NCBI GenBank assembly: GCA_027574665.1
Contig: CM050654.1
Coordinates: 22,636,222 to 22,700,221, forward strand
Direction: 5' to 3'
Source of the DNA: Rhynochetos jubatus
Lineage: Eukaryota > Chordata > Aves > Eurypygiformes > Rhynochetidae
Length of the DNA stretch: 64,000 bases
Made by a program: the position numbers and the translations under genes. Position 1 is the stretch's first letter. Every line of letters begins with the position of its first letter. A model generated the notes under the pieces. It was not told the DNA's origin and searched no databases. It was given only the letters and a program-made list of their open reading frames with translations. Below are positions 11,701-24,000 of the stretch, piece after piece.

Positions 11701-13980
11701 CTAGTTTTTGTCAACTACTGTAAGCTCCCAGTGCTAAAATTTTTCAACCCATGGGTATCCCTGCCAGCTTGTACTTGCCTCTGGCCACAGAACAGTTTTA
11801 CTGTGTGACACCAGCACATCGACCTATTTCTCCAGTCTCATCTCCCTAGTTATCAGTTTTGCTTACACTACAAAACTACCTATCTCCACAGCCAAAACTG
11901 GTCAGTGATCTAATAGATTATTTATAAATAATCCACTGTCTCTTGCAGGGTGCTTATAATGATAGACTTTTGGCTGGCTATCATTGCACTGCAGATATTG
12001 TGCTCCTGCTCTCTGCTGGATGCCCGACACTCAGATATAGCAGATGCATGGCACACTGCTGTGATGTGGTGCTCTGGGTTCAAGCACTGCAAATCTGCGA
12101 CAGGGGTGCTACTTAGCTGTTAGCAATCCACTTCCTCACCTCCATATCCCATCCTATTTCCACAGTAGGCTGCTGCAAAGTCTTCCTGATAACAAATACA
12201 AGTCATTTATATGTAACTGAGACATGTACTATGGAAAGGAGCAGGCTTTAGCTCTGTGCTCAGCTCACCAACGGGAACAAACTCTCCAAGTCATAAGGCA
12301 AAAAGCTACACCATTTGCTCATGAGATGCATTAAATGAGAAAGGTGTTACTGACCCTCCCAATAGCCCTTTTCAGAAGCGTACTTCGGTGCTGAACTGAG
12401 ATGCTGTTCAGGCAGCCTCCAATTACTTTCCACATGAGCAAAGCAACTTGTCAGGAATCCATTGAATATTCTTTAAAGATGTATTGTACTGCAAAATTGT
12501 TACATTTTCATCTCCCTCAAGACATACACAAAGAAAATAAGATATAACCGATGGCACAGTGCAGGGGGCTGAATATGAATGTAGGAGGACTGATTATACA
12601 CAATACATTTCTGCAGCAATAATCTGAACTGTAACATTGCTGTGGGAGTTTGGTTTTGGTTGCTATATTGACAAATGACTACTGAGTATTGCTGGAACCT
12701 CGAGCTTATGTATATTAGTCGATGTTACTTTTGATTTAAATTCATCAGCACAATCACAAACAACTCCATTGAGCACTCGTATTTTACATCTCTGATTTTT
12801 GAAACAGTGAAGTTGTACTCACTTCAGCCTCATGATTAACAGCATGTTTAGCATCTACAGACAATGCAAGTCAGGGATTTATATGATTTCATCCTAAATT
12901 TGTTGTTTTGTTTACAATTTACCCTCCAGTATGGATTTAAAATTTGTGGATGTTTTCTTGAGATTTCTTCTGGAAAAATTTGGAAATTCAAATAGATGGG
13001 TGTTTTTCTATATACATAGCTCTGACACAAGATGCCCAGGAGCATCCTGTCATTCCAAATAGCAGATAAATTTATTCAGGACATACTGGATCCTTCATTT
13101 ACTCTTTTCAGAGTTATGGTCCTGCTAAAATGCTAGTAAACAGGGATTTTTTCATTAATATAGCCCTTATTCATTTAATTAAATGACAGTAGAAGGAGAC
13201 ACATACAAATATTATAAAATCCTTCCAAATGTTTTAAAAAAAATTTTGCAATATTAGAAAATCCTGCAAGAATAGCTCAATGGACTGTTACAACAGAATG
13301 GCTGTTGTGCTGCCTGTTCTCCTATGGACTAGCACTCTCCTTGGAGGAGAGAACTTGGACCAGGTTGCTATTGATACTGGAAAAATGTTTTTATCTGGAC
13401 AGTTTTATTTTCATGATTAATAGCCCCTTAATAGTAATGCTCAGCTACTTGAAATTCCATAACTGTAAAGGTAAGATTAAATGTAACATCACTTTTTAAG
13501 ATTAAATGTATCCGTGTTTTTACCATCCCTCTGTAGAATAAATCACAAGCCCTCACAGAGCTGACCAAAGTGATACTGTGAATTTAATGAGGCAGTCTTG
13601 CTCTGTCACTGATATTTCACCATTTAACTTTCAGAAGAAACAGTCCATCTACTAGCTAGACTGTAGCTACTACATGTGCGATTCCATTTAAGCCACTGTA
13701 TGAGCAGAAGGTTTTTTTCATCTCATAGTATTTCCCGTTGAATATTTGATTACTGCAGGCTCTTCTTCCCATGTACAGAAAACGCCAAATCATCGTAACA
13801 AGGAATAGAGTAAGACAAACACTTCAACACCAGTTCTGCAGTGACAAATATCTATCTGTAAGAGGTGGTGACTAGAAAGAACTGCATTTCCAGTTCACTG
13901 CACAGGTAATACAGGTATTCCTCAAGACAAGAAAGATATGTGTTTAAAGCTTTCAATGTTTTTAGTCTCATTGTTCTTAC

Positions 13981-14073
13981 CTTTCTTTTGATGTCAATGA
14001 ATTGAGAAAACATTAAGGACCAGTAGAATGACAATTCAACTATGTAGTAATAATGAAGGTCAGGCATCAGTGG
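13981..14073 (-). CDS. CERS6: CERS6 exon 6: N-terminal half of Lag1p motif
   Basis: This 93-bp exon encodes 31 residues, from [10 protein letters not shown] to [10 protein letters not shown], about residues 173-203, phase 0 at both ends. It contains the first half of the Lag1p motif that defines ceramide synthases, with the conserved H-Y-Y-Y-I, E-L-S-F-Y-W-S and F-S-Q-F blocks and the closing DIKRK. The motif continues straight into exon 7. The acceptor reads CATCTTTCAG and the donor AAG|GTAAGA, a strong site. Remembered differences from human are few: MP for TT near the start, Val for Leu before ELSFYW, Ile for Thr before DIKRK. Confidence 0.97.
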
Positions 14074-15714
14074 CTGAAAGATGGAGATGAGACAAGGTTA
14101 ATAGAGTCTAACTGGCATTACAGGCAGCTGAGGTCTACAGGAGACATGTTTAATCACAGGAGGATTACTGAATTATACATAAGCATCCTAAGTAAGAAAA
14201 ATGATGGTTGCCTCTTTCAAACTTTGATGACTCCAGAAAAATAAAGCTCCCCACCCTACTATCCTCTCCTGTTGTATTCTTGACAGTATTGTAATACCAA
14301 AAAATTATAATGTTGTCTGTTCAGAAGCTAGAACTAAATTCTGAGTACTCCTGTTTGTTTTGAAAGATTACTTGAAACATCTTGCTGTACATCAGTAATG
14401 TGGGTTTAAAGCACAGCAAAAGAAACAATGTTAGAGCAGATTAAAGTAATGCTAGTATACAATCTCATCTGCTCATGATGAAAATGTTGTGAGCCTTAAA
14501 CAGCACTCTTCTGAATATGAACAGCCTACTTTTAAAGGAACCATTTTCTGGGAACATGTTAACAATTGGAAAAAAGAAAATAAAATAACTTTATCCAGGC
14601 ATCTTCCTTAATATACAACATGGTTACACAGTTGTTTAAAAGAAATAAAAATAACAAGACACAGGAACTTATGCACAACCAAAACCAACCTGGGGTAACT
14701 ACAAAGAAGGTAACTGGCGGCATGCACAGCCTGTTTAGCCCCAAGCCTAAGACAGCCAGTCCTATGAGCTACTCAAATTTCCATGTGATTGTGCTGTGCT
14801 GCTAGTCTTGTCTTCCATCACAGTAACAGACAGGGGCACTGGCATGAGAAAAGTTCCTGAGAGCATCTCCTGAGGCATTAGATGAACCATCTCTAGAGCA
14901 GTTTGCACTGGCACAACCATGCACCCAAGCAGGGCACGAGCTATTTCCGCTGGCAGGAGGTATTTCAGTTGCTTCTTTCATTCCCATTCCCTTCTTCAGA
15001 CCAGTTCTTAGGTGCCCATTGAATGCTCTATGTGGGTTATTAAATATAGAGGTATGGTTATGCTTTATGAAAAATGTGTACGCTCAAAATCAATCTTTTA
15101 AAGCCATTTCTTGAGCCAATATAATCCTTTTCTCATTTAGTGAGACAGCCAGTAAGCTTTCAATTAGGAGTAAGTAAGAAAAGGGAAGAGAACATAAGCT
15201 AGAAATGAACCTCGACTGTTCTATTGATTATTGCAAGAGAACTCACTGGAAAGAATGTTTAGTAAAACAATTAAAATTGTCAGCTGCTTTATTAACAATA
15301 GTGTTAGTATTTCCAACCCCATATAGACATAGAGGGATTCTAAAGATATCATGGTTTCCCTTCATGAAAGGATCAATAGTGTGTGTTTAAGTTAGTTTAA
15401 ATGTTAGTTTTCAGTTCTCCATAGACTGAACTTCAACAGGACTATGCTGTGCTTATGGATAGAGTTGTCGCTCCATCTTGATTAGCACTCAGTAGACATT
15501 TTTATCTCTCACACAGTGATTTTGATAATGACTTTTATTTGATGATTAGCTTCCTATTGGACCCTATCCACTAGTAGCATGATTTTAGATGCTACCATTT
15601 GAAAGTTGTAGCTAACTTTCTGAATGACCTTGTTCTTCTGATAAGTCTGGTAAATATGTCCTCTTTAACCAGTAAGATTCATGGTGTTACATCATAAGTA
15701 ATAGCACAAAAATA

Positions 15715-15900
15715 GTAGAAAACAGGACTGAAAGGCACCAGTGACTGCAGTCATATCAATTTTGATACATGACTGTTCTCAAAAATCTCTGAGGGATGAA
15801 GATTCAACACTTTCCCCATTCAATTTCTTCTGCTGCTTCCCTAACGTTATTCAGTTCATCCTCCACTCCTTGGTTGGAATTTAAGTCACGATTTCTTCTA
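15715..15900 (-). mobile_element. Probable ancient CR1-type LINE 3' remnant
   Basis: The run AGAAAACAGGACTGAAAGG, then TCTCAAAAATCTCTGAGGGATG and a stretch resembling the remembered ATTCCACAACCTCCCT and CAGTGCTTAACTACCCT blocks, follow the order of the 3' UTR of older CR1 families shared with turtles and crocodilians. Divergence is high, so this predates the other CR1 copies. The assignment rests on remembered consensus and is only moderate. Confidence 0.5.
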
Positions 15901-17947
15901 AGACTAAATTACCAAATACCTTCTGCCTTTCTCAGATCCAGATTTCTGGTCATTCTTGATGAACTATATTCCTGAACTATTTCTAACAGGTACCCAATAT
16001 TCAAGAACAGGAGCACCCCAACCTAAACACCATTCTTCTGTTCAGCCTGTCCAGGGCCATTCATTGTCACAGGGAATTCATGCGTCTTTCAGACAATAAG
16101 CTTCTTCATACTTTCTGTTCTGGAAATAAGGGTGGTTCTTTTTCCCCTTCTTGCCCTTCGGGGCAGGGGGAGGGGAGAAGTGGTATGCCCTAGACAGGTT
16201 AGACTCATTAAACTGCAAACTCTTGCTGGAGTTTTTGGAATTTAGTGTCAATTATATTTGGATAGCAGCTAGCACAATGTCTCAATGATTCTTACTGAGA
16301 CTTCTGGATACTGAATTAAGAAAAAATAATTAGAAGAAGCATTTAAAGGGTCTCAGGTTTAGAATTAGAATTCAGACATTAAAAAAGCTACCAAAATTTA
16401 TCCTCAAAAGTTATTAAAAAAATTTAAGACAGTTTCACTAGGTCACATTTGAAACATTTGTTACATCTGATTTATAACAAAAGGTGAAAATATACTTCCC
16501 AACTTCAATCTCTTGTTGCGTCCTGTTACACAAAGAGTATTAAGGGAATAGGTGGCTCTTAGTTTTCCCAAAAGGGTTTCCTAAGTCCATTCCTGGCCCA
16601 TATACATGATGATACTTTTTCCTCAAAAAGGCTACCTTACTGCTAGTATTAGTAATAATAAAAGGGAGTGTTTAATGAATTCACTGATCCTCACAACATC
16701 CATATTGAAAGTTACTTCTAACAGACCAGAAGGCAAAATGAGGCTGTGGTACAGCCAAGGCAGAGCTCAGGAGTTATGTCTTCTGAAAAATACATTGCAT
16801 CCTTTAGTGCAGGTTCACTGCTCTGTTTAAATACATCCCATACTTTAACAACGACGCCCAGCAGCACAAACTAATGGAAAGCACAGGAGAGGTTTCTCAA
16901 AGCTCTTTGGATATGCAAACTTTGAAAGCCACTGTTCAGCCAGATAATGCTAGATAAAATTTCTACCCTTCTCCTTTCTCTTTCAACTTGCACTGCTTAT
17001 TCTTCCCTTGGCAGAGAAGAGTTTCCGGAACTGTAGGGCTACAGTTAATCCTGGTGTTACTACAGCATCTGCACGCTGTTGAAGCAACTGTGTTGCTGTG
17101 AAAGATGGCCAGAACTTGAGCCTAGGAATTAAATATTCGTGTAAGTAGTTCAAATCTTAGCAGTGCAGTAAGGAATAAATATACTGCTATTGTTCTTTTG
17201 AAGATTTTTTTTTTTTAGAAAACTGTATTTCAAACTTGAGCAAAAATTTTTTTGAGGACTGAAAGAGGGAATGAGTGCAGCAGGACACAACCTGAAAGGG
17301 CATTTTTACTTTAATAGTGGCATTCTTCTCCTTAATTAAGGAGATAAATGACTTACGTATTTTCTTTGAGTTTAAGTTATATACTTTGACCTAGAAAAGA
17401 AAGTCTGATGCTTTTTGAATCCATGAAAGTGCAGACATTGCTGAAAAAAGGACTTGGAAACCATTCTCAATTCTCTGGTTAATTTTACCTTTTGTTGTAA
17501 ACTTCCATGAGGCCAGGAGTGGACAGTGACTATTTAAGACCTAAAGGAGAAACCTACCTTCTCTCTTCAGTCTCCTCTCTGATCACACCACCTGCCAGGG
17601 TTTCAGTCTCACACCGTATGCAGTGTAACAGCTATGAGAACTATACTGGCTTTTCCCAACCTGCTGAATCTGAGGCTTTGCTAAAACATTCCGTATTCTC
17701 AGGACTTTGTAAAAATGACCATTCTATCATGGTTGCAGGTGTCTGCTTTCACAGTTAAATTTCCCAGATCTGTTTTCAGATCCTGGGCTTCATTTCAAAA
17801 CAGGTGTGACAACTACATTCATCTTTCCCTTCTTGAACTCAAGCAGGATGGTGAGCATCTAGCAATGTTCTGAAATGCTGACTAGTCCATTCACACTAAC
17901 ATATTGACACAAAGCTCCACTATAACAAAAACAGAGCTCTGCAGAGG

Positions 17948-17974
17948 TATTTGTAGTATTTGTAGTATTTGTTT
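17948..17974 (+). repeat. 9-bp tandem repeat beside the exon 5 donor
   Basis: About 2.8 copies of TATTTGTAG. In the gene's direction it lies some 24-50 bases inside intron 5, in the zone where intronic splicing enhancers or silencers often sit (inference). Confidence 0.85.
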
Positions 17975-17997
17975 TTAGGCAGGACTGCAACTTTTAC

Positions 17998-18048
17998 CTG
18001 ATATGGATACCCATTCCAGCACTGTCTGGTATTCCAGAGCCAGGGTGT
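17998..18048 (-). CDS. CERS6: CERS6 exon 5: 51-bp micro-sized TLC exon
   Basis: This exon of 51 bp encodes 17 residues, TPWLWNTRQCWNGYPYQ, about residues 156-172, in phase 0 at both ends. The length and phase match the exon known between the LKK and PLxxDLHYYY blocks of vertebrate CERS6. The acceptor is a pyrimidine microsatellite ending CTCTCAG; the donor is CAG|GTAAAA, which departs from the GTAAG consensus at its fifth base. The segment is the loop after the first TLC membrane helix. Where human CERS6 reads W-Y-N-Y and CERS5 W-H-N-Y (both remembered), this exon reads W-N-G-Y, a change discussed in the findings. Flanking tandem repeats lie on both sides. Confidence 0.95.
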
Positions 18049-21000
18049 CTGAGAGAGAAAGAAAGAAAAAAAAAAAAAGGTCTGTACACACTATTTGGGG
18101 CAATATAAGTGTATATGGTTAATATAAGTGAAGGACAAAACTACAGAAACAGCTTAAAATTTGCAATTTTTGATAGAGGCTATGAAAATTGAATACAAAA
18201 AAGGAGATCCCTCAAAGTTTCACAGCATGAATTTGAGCAACCTGCCAGTTCACAAAGATTTCTGGTTGGTACACCATGACCTTACATGACTAGCTTTTGT
18301 AGGAGTGCAAGCTGAACATAATCAGCTGTGCTTAGGTAGGCAGATCTCCCACTACCTTCTTGATGGCATGAGAAATCTTGGCCCTAGGCTGCTCAAATAT
18401 TTTAAAAAATGTCCCTTTAAAGTATGTGCTGTTACATATAAGCATCCATCCACACATGATCCATCCCTCATCCCAGCCACATCAGTTCAAGATAGCAAAT
18501 GTACCTTTTGTTTTCCTGGCTCAAGACATGACTGTCCCAGAGACGACAGATTTTGCTATCACATGAAAAATACTCCTATCTTAGGGCAACATGAAAAGTG
18601 CCAGAGCAAATTTATCATAGCATGCACCTACAGACTCTTGCATTGCAAAAAGCTGGGCAAACTGAAAAAACTGGGGGACATGCAGCTCTGTTATGCATCC
18701 TGTTTCTTTGCTGCTTGCACAAGATTTATGTGATTATTTCTCTTTTAATGCCACAAGAGAGCCTTTTAAATCTTTCCTTGTAAGCAGGATGTTTTATTCA
18801 GAGTTTAGTTTTTACCTCCTTTTCTGCACAACTAAATGGACTTGAGAGAGAAAATACACCATAGGCAAGTTCTGCTACCCAGCACACTCAACCGTGAAGT
18901 ATTTCCACATTGGGTAGTAACATGACCAACAGCTACCAAGCAGCTACACTTTCCTTTTTGTCCATGAGCAGGAACAACTCTTTCTAGATATGCATGTCTT
19001 ACAAAGCACAGCTGCATCTGAAGTTCTGGCAGCATCTGGACTTTGAGGGAAGCACAAGTACCCACCCGCAGGGTATCTCACTAGAAACATGAACGAAAAT
19101 TGCAGATTCAAGATCTTTGTGCAACTCCTTCACATAACCTTAACCGCTCTACATCCAAGTATAAAGGGAGCAAAACATTATCAGTAGGTCTCCCGGATTA
19201 AGGCACGCATAACCTTACAGCATTAAGAGCTTCCACTAGATCACATTTTTTCAAATAAATCCTCAGTGCATGAGAGACGGCATTCTTTTGTTTTCACCAT
19301 CAGGTGGAGCAGTTCAGCTCAGGCAAAGCATAACGACACATCCAAAATAAAACAGGTAAGCATCAAACCAAATAAAATGGACATTAAGTAGAATGTTAAA
19401 GCCCCCAGGCTGAGAATCAGGCTAGTAAATTCTATAAGTAGGAAGGATTTGTACAATATCAAAAGACAGGATAAATGTTAGTCAGAATTATAGCCCAATT
19501 CCCAACTGGTACTGAAGTTCTAATTGTGCTTTGTCTTACAGAAGGTCCTCATAGCCTTCATTGGTTACCAGTGATGTAATATGATTACTAAAAGCTCTTC
19601 CTAGTTTTTTGAATGTGTCCTTCACACAGAAAATAAAATAAATAAAACTTGCACACCCATAACCCCAGTGCTCCTGAAATGGAAAGAAAGAATTCCTACA
19701 CTAACTTGAGCAGTATACCAACATTTAAGTAACAGACCTCCTAGAGTTTCTGATATGCCTCTCACAAGGGAGATGTAAAAATTATTGCAGTCCATCCAAG
19801 CTTCTCTGTCTCTCTATTAGAAATAATTTTTTCATGTAAGCAACTTATTTGTTCAAATACCTCCACCGTAGGTACTGTGCTGAGTTCTCACTTCATGCAA
19901 CAAAAAAGGCCTTTGGAAACAGTCACAACCCCTCTGCAAGTGTTATTAGCATATAGAATCTAAAATATTTCTGTCTGACAGCTGCCTAAATTAGATCTAT
20001 TCAAATATTGTAGGATAATTCATAGTTTTAGCCAGGTTTGAAAAGCTGTAACTGTCTTTCATATCAGATTCAACAAGAGATAAGAGATGCTTTCTACCCA
20101 ATTGTTTTGCTACCTAAATTACAGGTGCTAGCAAAAAAATGCATATTTTTCTCTTTCAAATATTATGACATCTTAAGGTTTCTTCAGAGAGATGGCTGCT
20201 GTAGGAGCTGCAGACACAAAGGTTTATGTGCAATGAATATGATGAATGCTAAATAAAATAGGCCTCACTGGAGGAACCCATAACCACGAAGCCTGAAAAG
20301 ATACCACACACTGACAAATACTATAACATATGCATTAAGCCTTGTTCCAGAACACCTGCCTCTTCTGTGACACATTAGGCTCAGAAAGCCATGCTGCTTC
20401 TGAGTAGCTGTTTGGAAACCTAAGGGATCCTATGTGGGCAACAGTGGCTAAGAGAGCAGGGCACCTACACCTCCTTACCCCTCTTTCCTCCCCTTGACTT
20501 GCCTTGGCATCTCTGCATTGACTCACAATTGCAGCAGCAGGGGACTTTGTTTATGCTTGCCCTGGAGGGTTTTATAGAAGAGTTAGAGAAAGAGCTTGGT
20601 CTAAGCACAGCCCTCCTGTCTGACCTCCACAATGAACATAGTCCTAGACTGAACCTAACTTCTCCATGTAGGCCATAGTTATAGTTGGAGCAAGCACGTC
20701 TTGTTCAGTCCTTTGTGAACCTCACAACTGTGGCATGCTCTGTGCAGGCTTCAGCAGGAAGGAGAGAATCCTAAAAAAGCCCACACTGTCTGCAGTGTGT
20801 CACCTAGACACGCTGGTGAAGGGTAGATTAATCAGAAAGGACCTAATACTGGCATTCTCAGGGCTCAGCCTTAGCCCTGCATGTGCTCGCAGGATATGTC
20901 TGTGAACTTCCTCACCACAGAGCACAGCCCAGCTCTTCCTTACAAGTCCCATGATGAGTAAGGAGAAAAGGTCAGTGACTTGGCTTCCCAACAGATCTTT

Positions 21001-24000
21001 TTCTGATGAACATAAAAAGCGTGCTACTGTTTCCACTGCCTGCTAAATACCCAAATTTCCATTTTACTTCTTGTTCTTGGTATATAATCTCTGAGGTAGG
21101 GAGGAACCTGAGGGGACTGAAAAGATAAAATGCAGAAACCTCTATTATTTTTGTTTCCTTAGAGGAATATCCATCAAAAGCTCCATCAAACCTCTCTCCA
21201 ATCTTTCTCCAACTGAGAAATGACTGAGAATGACTGATGATTTGGGAAAAAGAAAAAAGAACAAATGATCTGAGATGTCTTAGCCAGAAGCCTCAGGTTG
21301 TTTTGCACGCATTGTCCCATTCACAGGCTAGGTTCTCACAGAGATCGACCAGAGCTGTACACATCACAAGCAAGTACTTTCCCATACTGTCAGCAAGCCA
21401 GCCATCAGATGTGTGTACACTGGGCATGTCACGGGGGCAAGTGAATTCCGTGCACCTTTTATAGAAGCAGCTTGTGTCTGTAAATATATAGAACATAGGT
21501 CACAAATATGCAAAACACCTGCTTTTGAGCAGCTGAAAGTTACTTCTACAGTACATGTCACCACAAGTTGCTGCATCAGCAACTGAGTCATTTTTTCCAT
21601 CTACCTAGCAAAACTAGAAACTCCAATATGCACATTGCATCCACAAGCACTGGTGTTGCTTTGCTCTTGGAAGTGTGAGCCTACAGGTAAGTAAGTGCGA
21701 AAAATGAATGCAGCATTGCTGGCACTCATTTTTCATTTCTGAAGTCCATAAACCTGAAACAAGTAACATTCTGAGTAAACACTTCCAGAAGTACATCCCT
21801 AAGCCTCATGACAGCAAAACCCAGCTCTCCACAGAGCAGGTTCTGCCCTAGCAGTTTGGAGTATTAGAAAGAGCTGTTATGCACCTGATTTACACCTGAC
21901 CACATGGGCATGTGGTGACTGTCAAGGGGGTTCTTCCTAACTTCACAGATAAGTAAGAAAAATCTTCTGACATTTCCAGTAGATAAAGAAATACAATCTG
22001 CCCATTGTTTTTAACAGAATTAGAGCAAGCAAAAATCCAGGAACATCAATCACCACATCTCACAAAAGCCTATTTGTTCTCAAAAACACATTTCAAACCA
22101 AAATGAGGCATCCTCAGTCCAAAAAAAGATTTTCAGTTGCTTCTGAAATTAGAAAACTTTGACTCTGTAAACCAAAACCAGCACAACACAGAAATCCTGA
22201 GCATTCACTGTGTGTGTATATGCTTGCTACTCTACAATCTCCAAAGGCCAAGATTTTATCTGGCTTGGTTAATGTGTTCGGATACAGCTTTACATAATTT
22301 GTCTCTGACAGCTAAAAGCAATATTAAGTGGAACAGAAATTAGCACTATTAATTAAATCAAGATAATACATACTTTTGGCAAAGTTCTAAGCACGTCATT
22401 TATTTGGGGCTGATACAGGCAAAGATGTCTTCAGTCATTCATATCTTTACTTTCATCATGTTAGAGCAGGTCCTTGCTCTTTATAGAAACAACTGGTACA
22501 ACTGAGGCCAGATTTCCTCTTGGTTAGCATTTACTTAGCCCCTCAACTGTTGTGTGCAATTTGCTCCTGCCTTCTCCTACTGCAGGCAGAACACCAGCTG
22601 CTGCTCGTGTGGACCAACACCCAACCCTAACCCTCACCGTATTCTGAGCTGCACAACCTATCTGCCTAAGAGTGCAACTATAACAGCAGGGGAGGAGGAC
22701 ACTACGATCCTTCTGTTGACTGCAAAAATACAGAAATATTTAACACCTTCCACCTCTTTATTATCCATGAACTAAAAATTAGGGGCTTTTAGTGAACAGC
22801 ACTGTTCATAACATCAGAAAACAACAATTATTCATAATTAACAGTTGTTTTGGGGTGTTGGGTTGTGGGTTTGGAGGTTTTTTTGCATTTCATATTCTAT
22901 GTGCTTAAATTAAATGGTATCTCAATGTTCACTTCTTTTCCCAGTTGTGGCTAGGGATTATAGCAATTTTTTCTTCTTCGATATATTAAACATTCCTCTT
23001 GCACATCACTTGGTTGAATAAGCACTCTCTTAGAGGGAAATTACTTCAGTTGCTTCCTTTCTTTTTCTTTCTGCAACACCTGCATCCTCCCGGCATGGTA
23101 CGCTGAATGGCTGCTGACATTAGAAAGTCAGATTACCAGGCAGCACAAAACATATCCTTCTGTAGCTTCCTATGCCAGGGGCTATATGTTCTACTGTAAA
23201 AATTACTCCACCCATTTATGGTAAAAACAAGAGACTTTTTATTAAATTCTTAGATGGAATTCTATAGTGACCCTGGGTTTCCTTCCCTATCTTCTTACCT
23301 GGCTCAGTGGGGATCAGTAATAGTGTAGGTTACTGCAATCTTTTTCTCTTAAGAGTATTTATCCATGAAGAAATTTGCTTCTGCATAAAATGTACAAAGT
23401 AATACACTTTTTTCCTCTTAACAACAGAAAAACTCACCAGTATTAATTGCTGTAAAACAAGTCACTGAAAGTGACCTTTCTTTTTTCACAAGTATCAGTA
23501 TTTTGCAGCATTCTTCTCTCCATTAGAAAGAAAATTAAACTCTTCCTCCTTTTTCTTGATTTTAAGATGAAGATTTATTAAGGAAACACCAGAATGATCT
23601 GTGGCAGCTTTTCAAAGTTTCCTCCATCAGATTTAGGATGTGTTGCCAACTTTCTCTGATCACCTAGAAATGGGGTTTTCCCTTGTTAGCCTCAAAAAAC
23701 CTACCCTGGATAAGATGTAACCTGAGCCATGTTAACACCATCCCTTGTTATTGTTCTATTTGCTTTGTTGCTACTTAAGCATTCCTCATACTACAGTCTC
23801 ACTGATTTAACAATACATCAGGCAGTTTCCAGCCTCCACTTGCCACCTGTGACAGGCACTGAGGGCACAACCTTAGCTACCAACAGCACTGGCTGGTATT
23901 GTTTACGGCAGGATGAACTGGAATAAACTGACTGTCTGCAAGCACCAGTGCTTACTCACCTACACATCAAAATTAAGTACACTTCCCTTTACCCACAAAA

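Larger units (their letters stand above)
7383..13980 (-). other. CERS6: CERS6 intron 6 (6.6 kb)
   Basis: From donor GTAAGA to acceptor GCTGCTCTAG. It includes an 18-bp perfect palindrome at 8690-8707 and the CAAAA-type repeat next to the exon 7 acceptor. No transposon or exon was recognised. Confidence 0.9.
14074..17997 (-). other. CERS6: CERS6 intron 5 (3.9 kb)
   Basis: From donor GTAAAA to acceptor CATCTTTCAG. A 9-bp tandem repeat lies 24-50 bases inside the donor, and a probable ancient CR1 tail lies near 15715-15900. The rest shows nothing recognisable. Confidence 0.9.

Noticed and set aside
18305-18733. Open frame of 142 codons on the plus strand
   Set aside because: No recognisable domain or family and composition like the surrounding intron; a frame of this length can be expected by chance in 64 kb.
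22613-22640. CCCTAACCCT, similar to a telomere repeat
   Set aside because: Fewer than two full units; not an interstitial telomere array. The single GGTTAGGG near 61900 is dismissed for the same reason.
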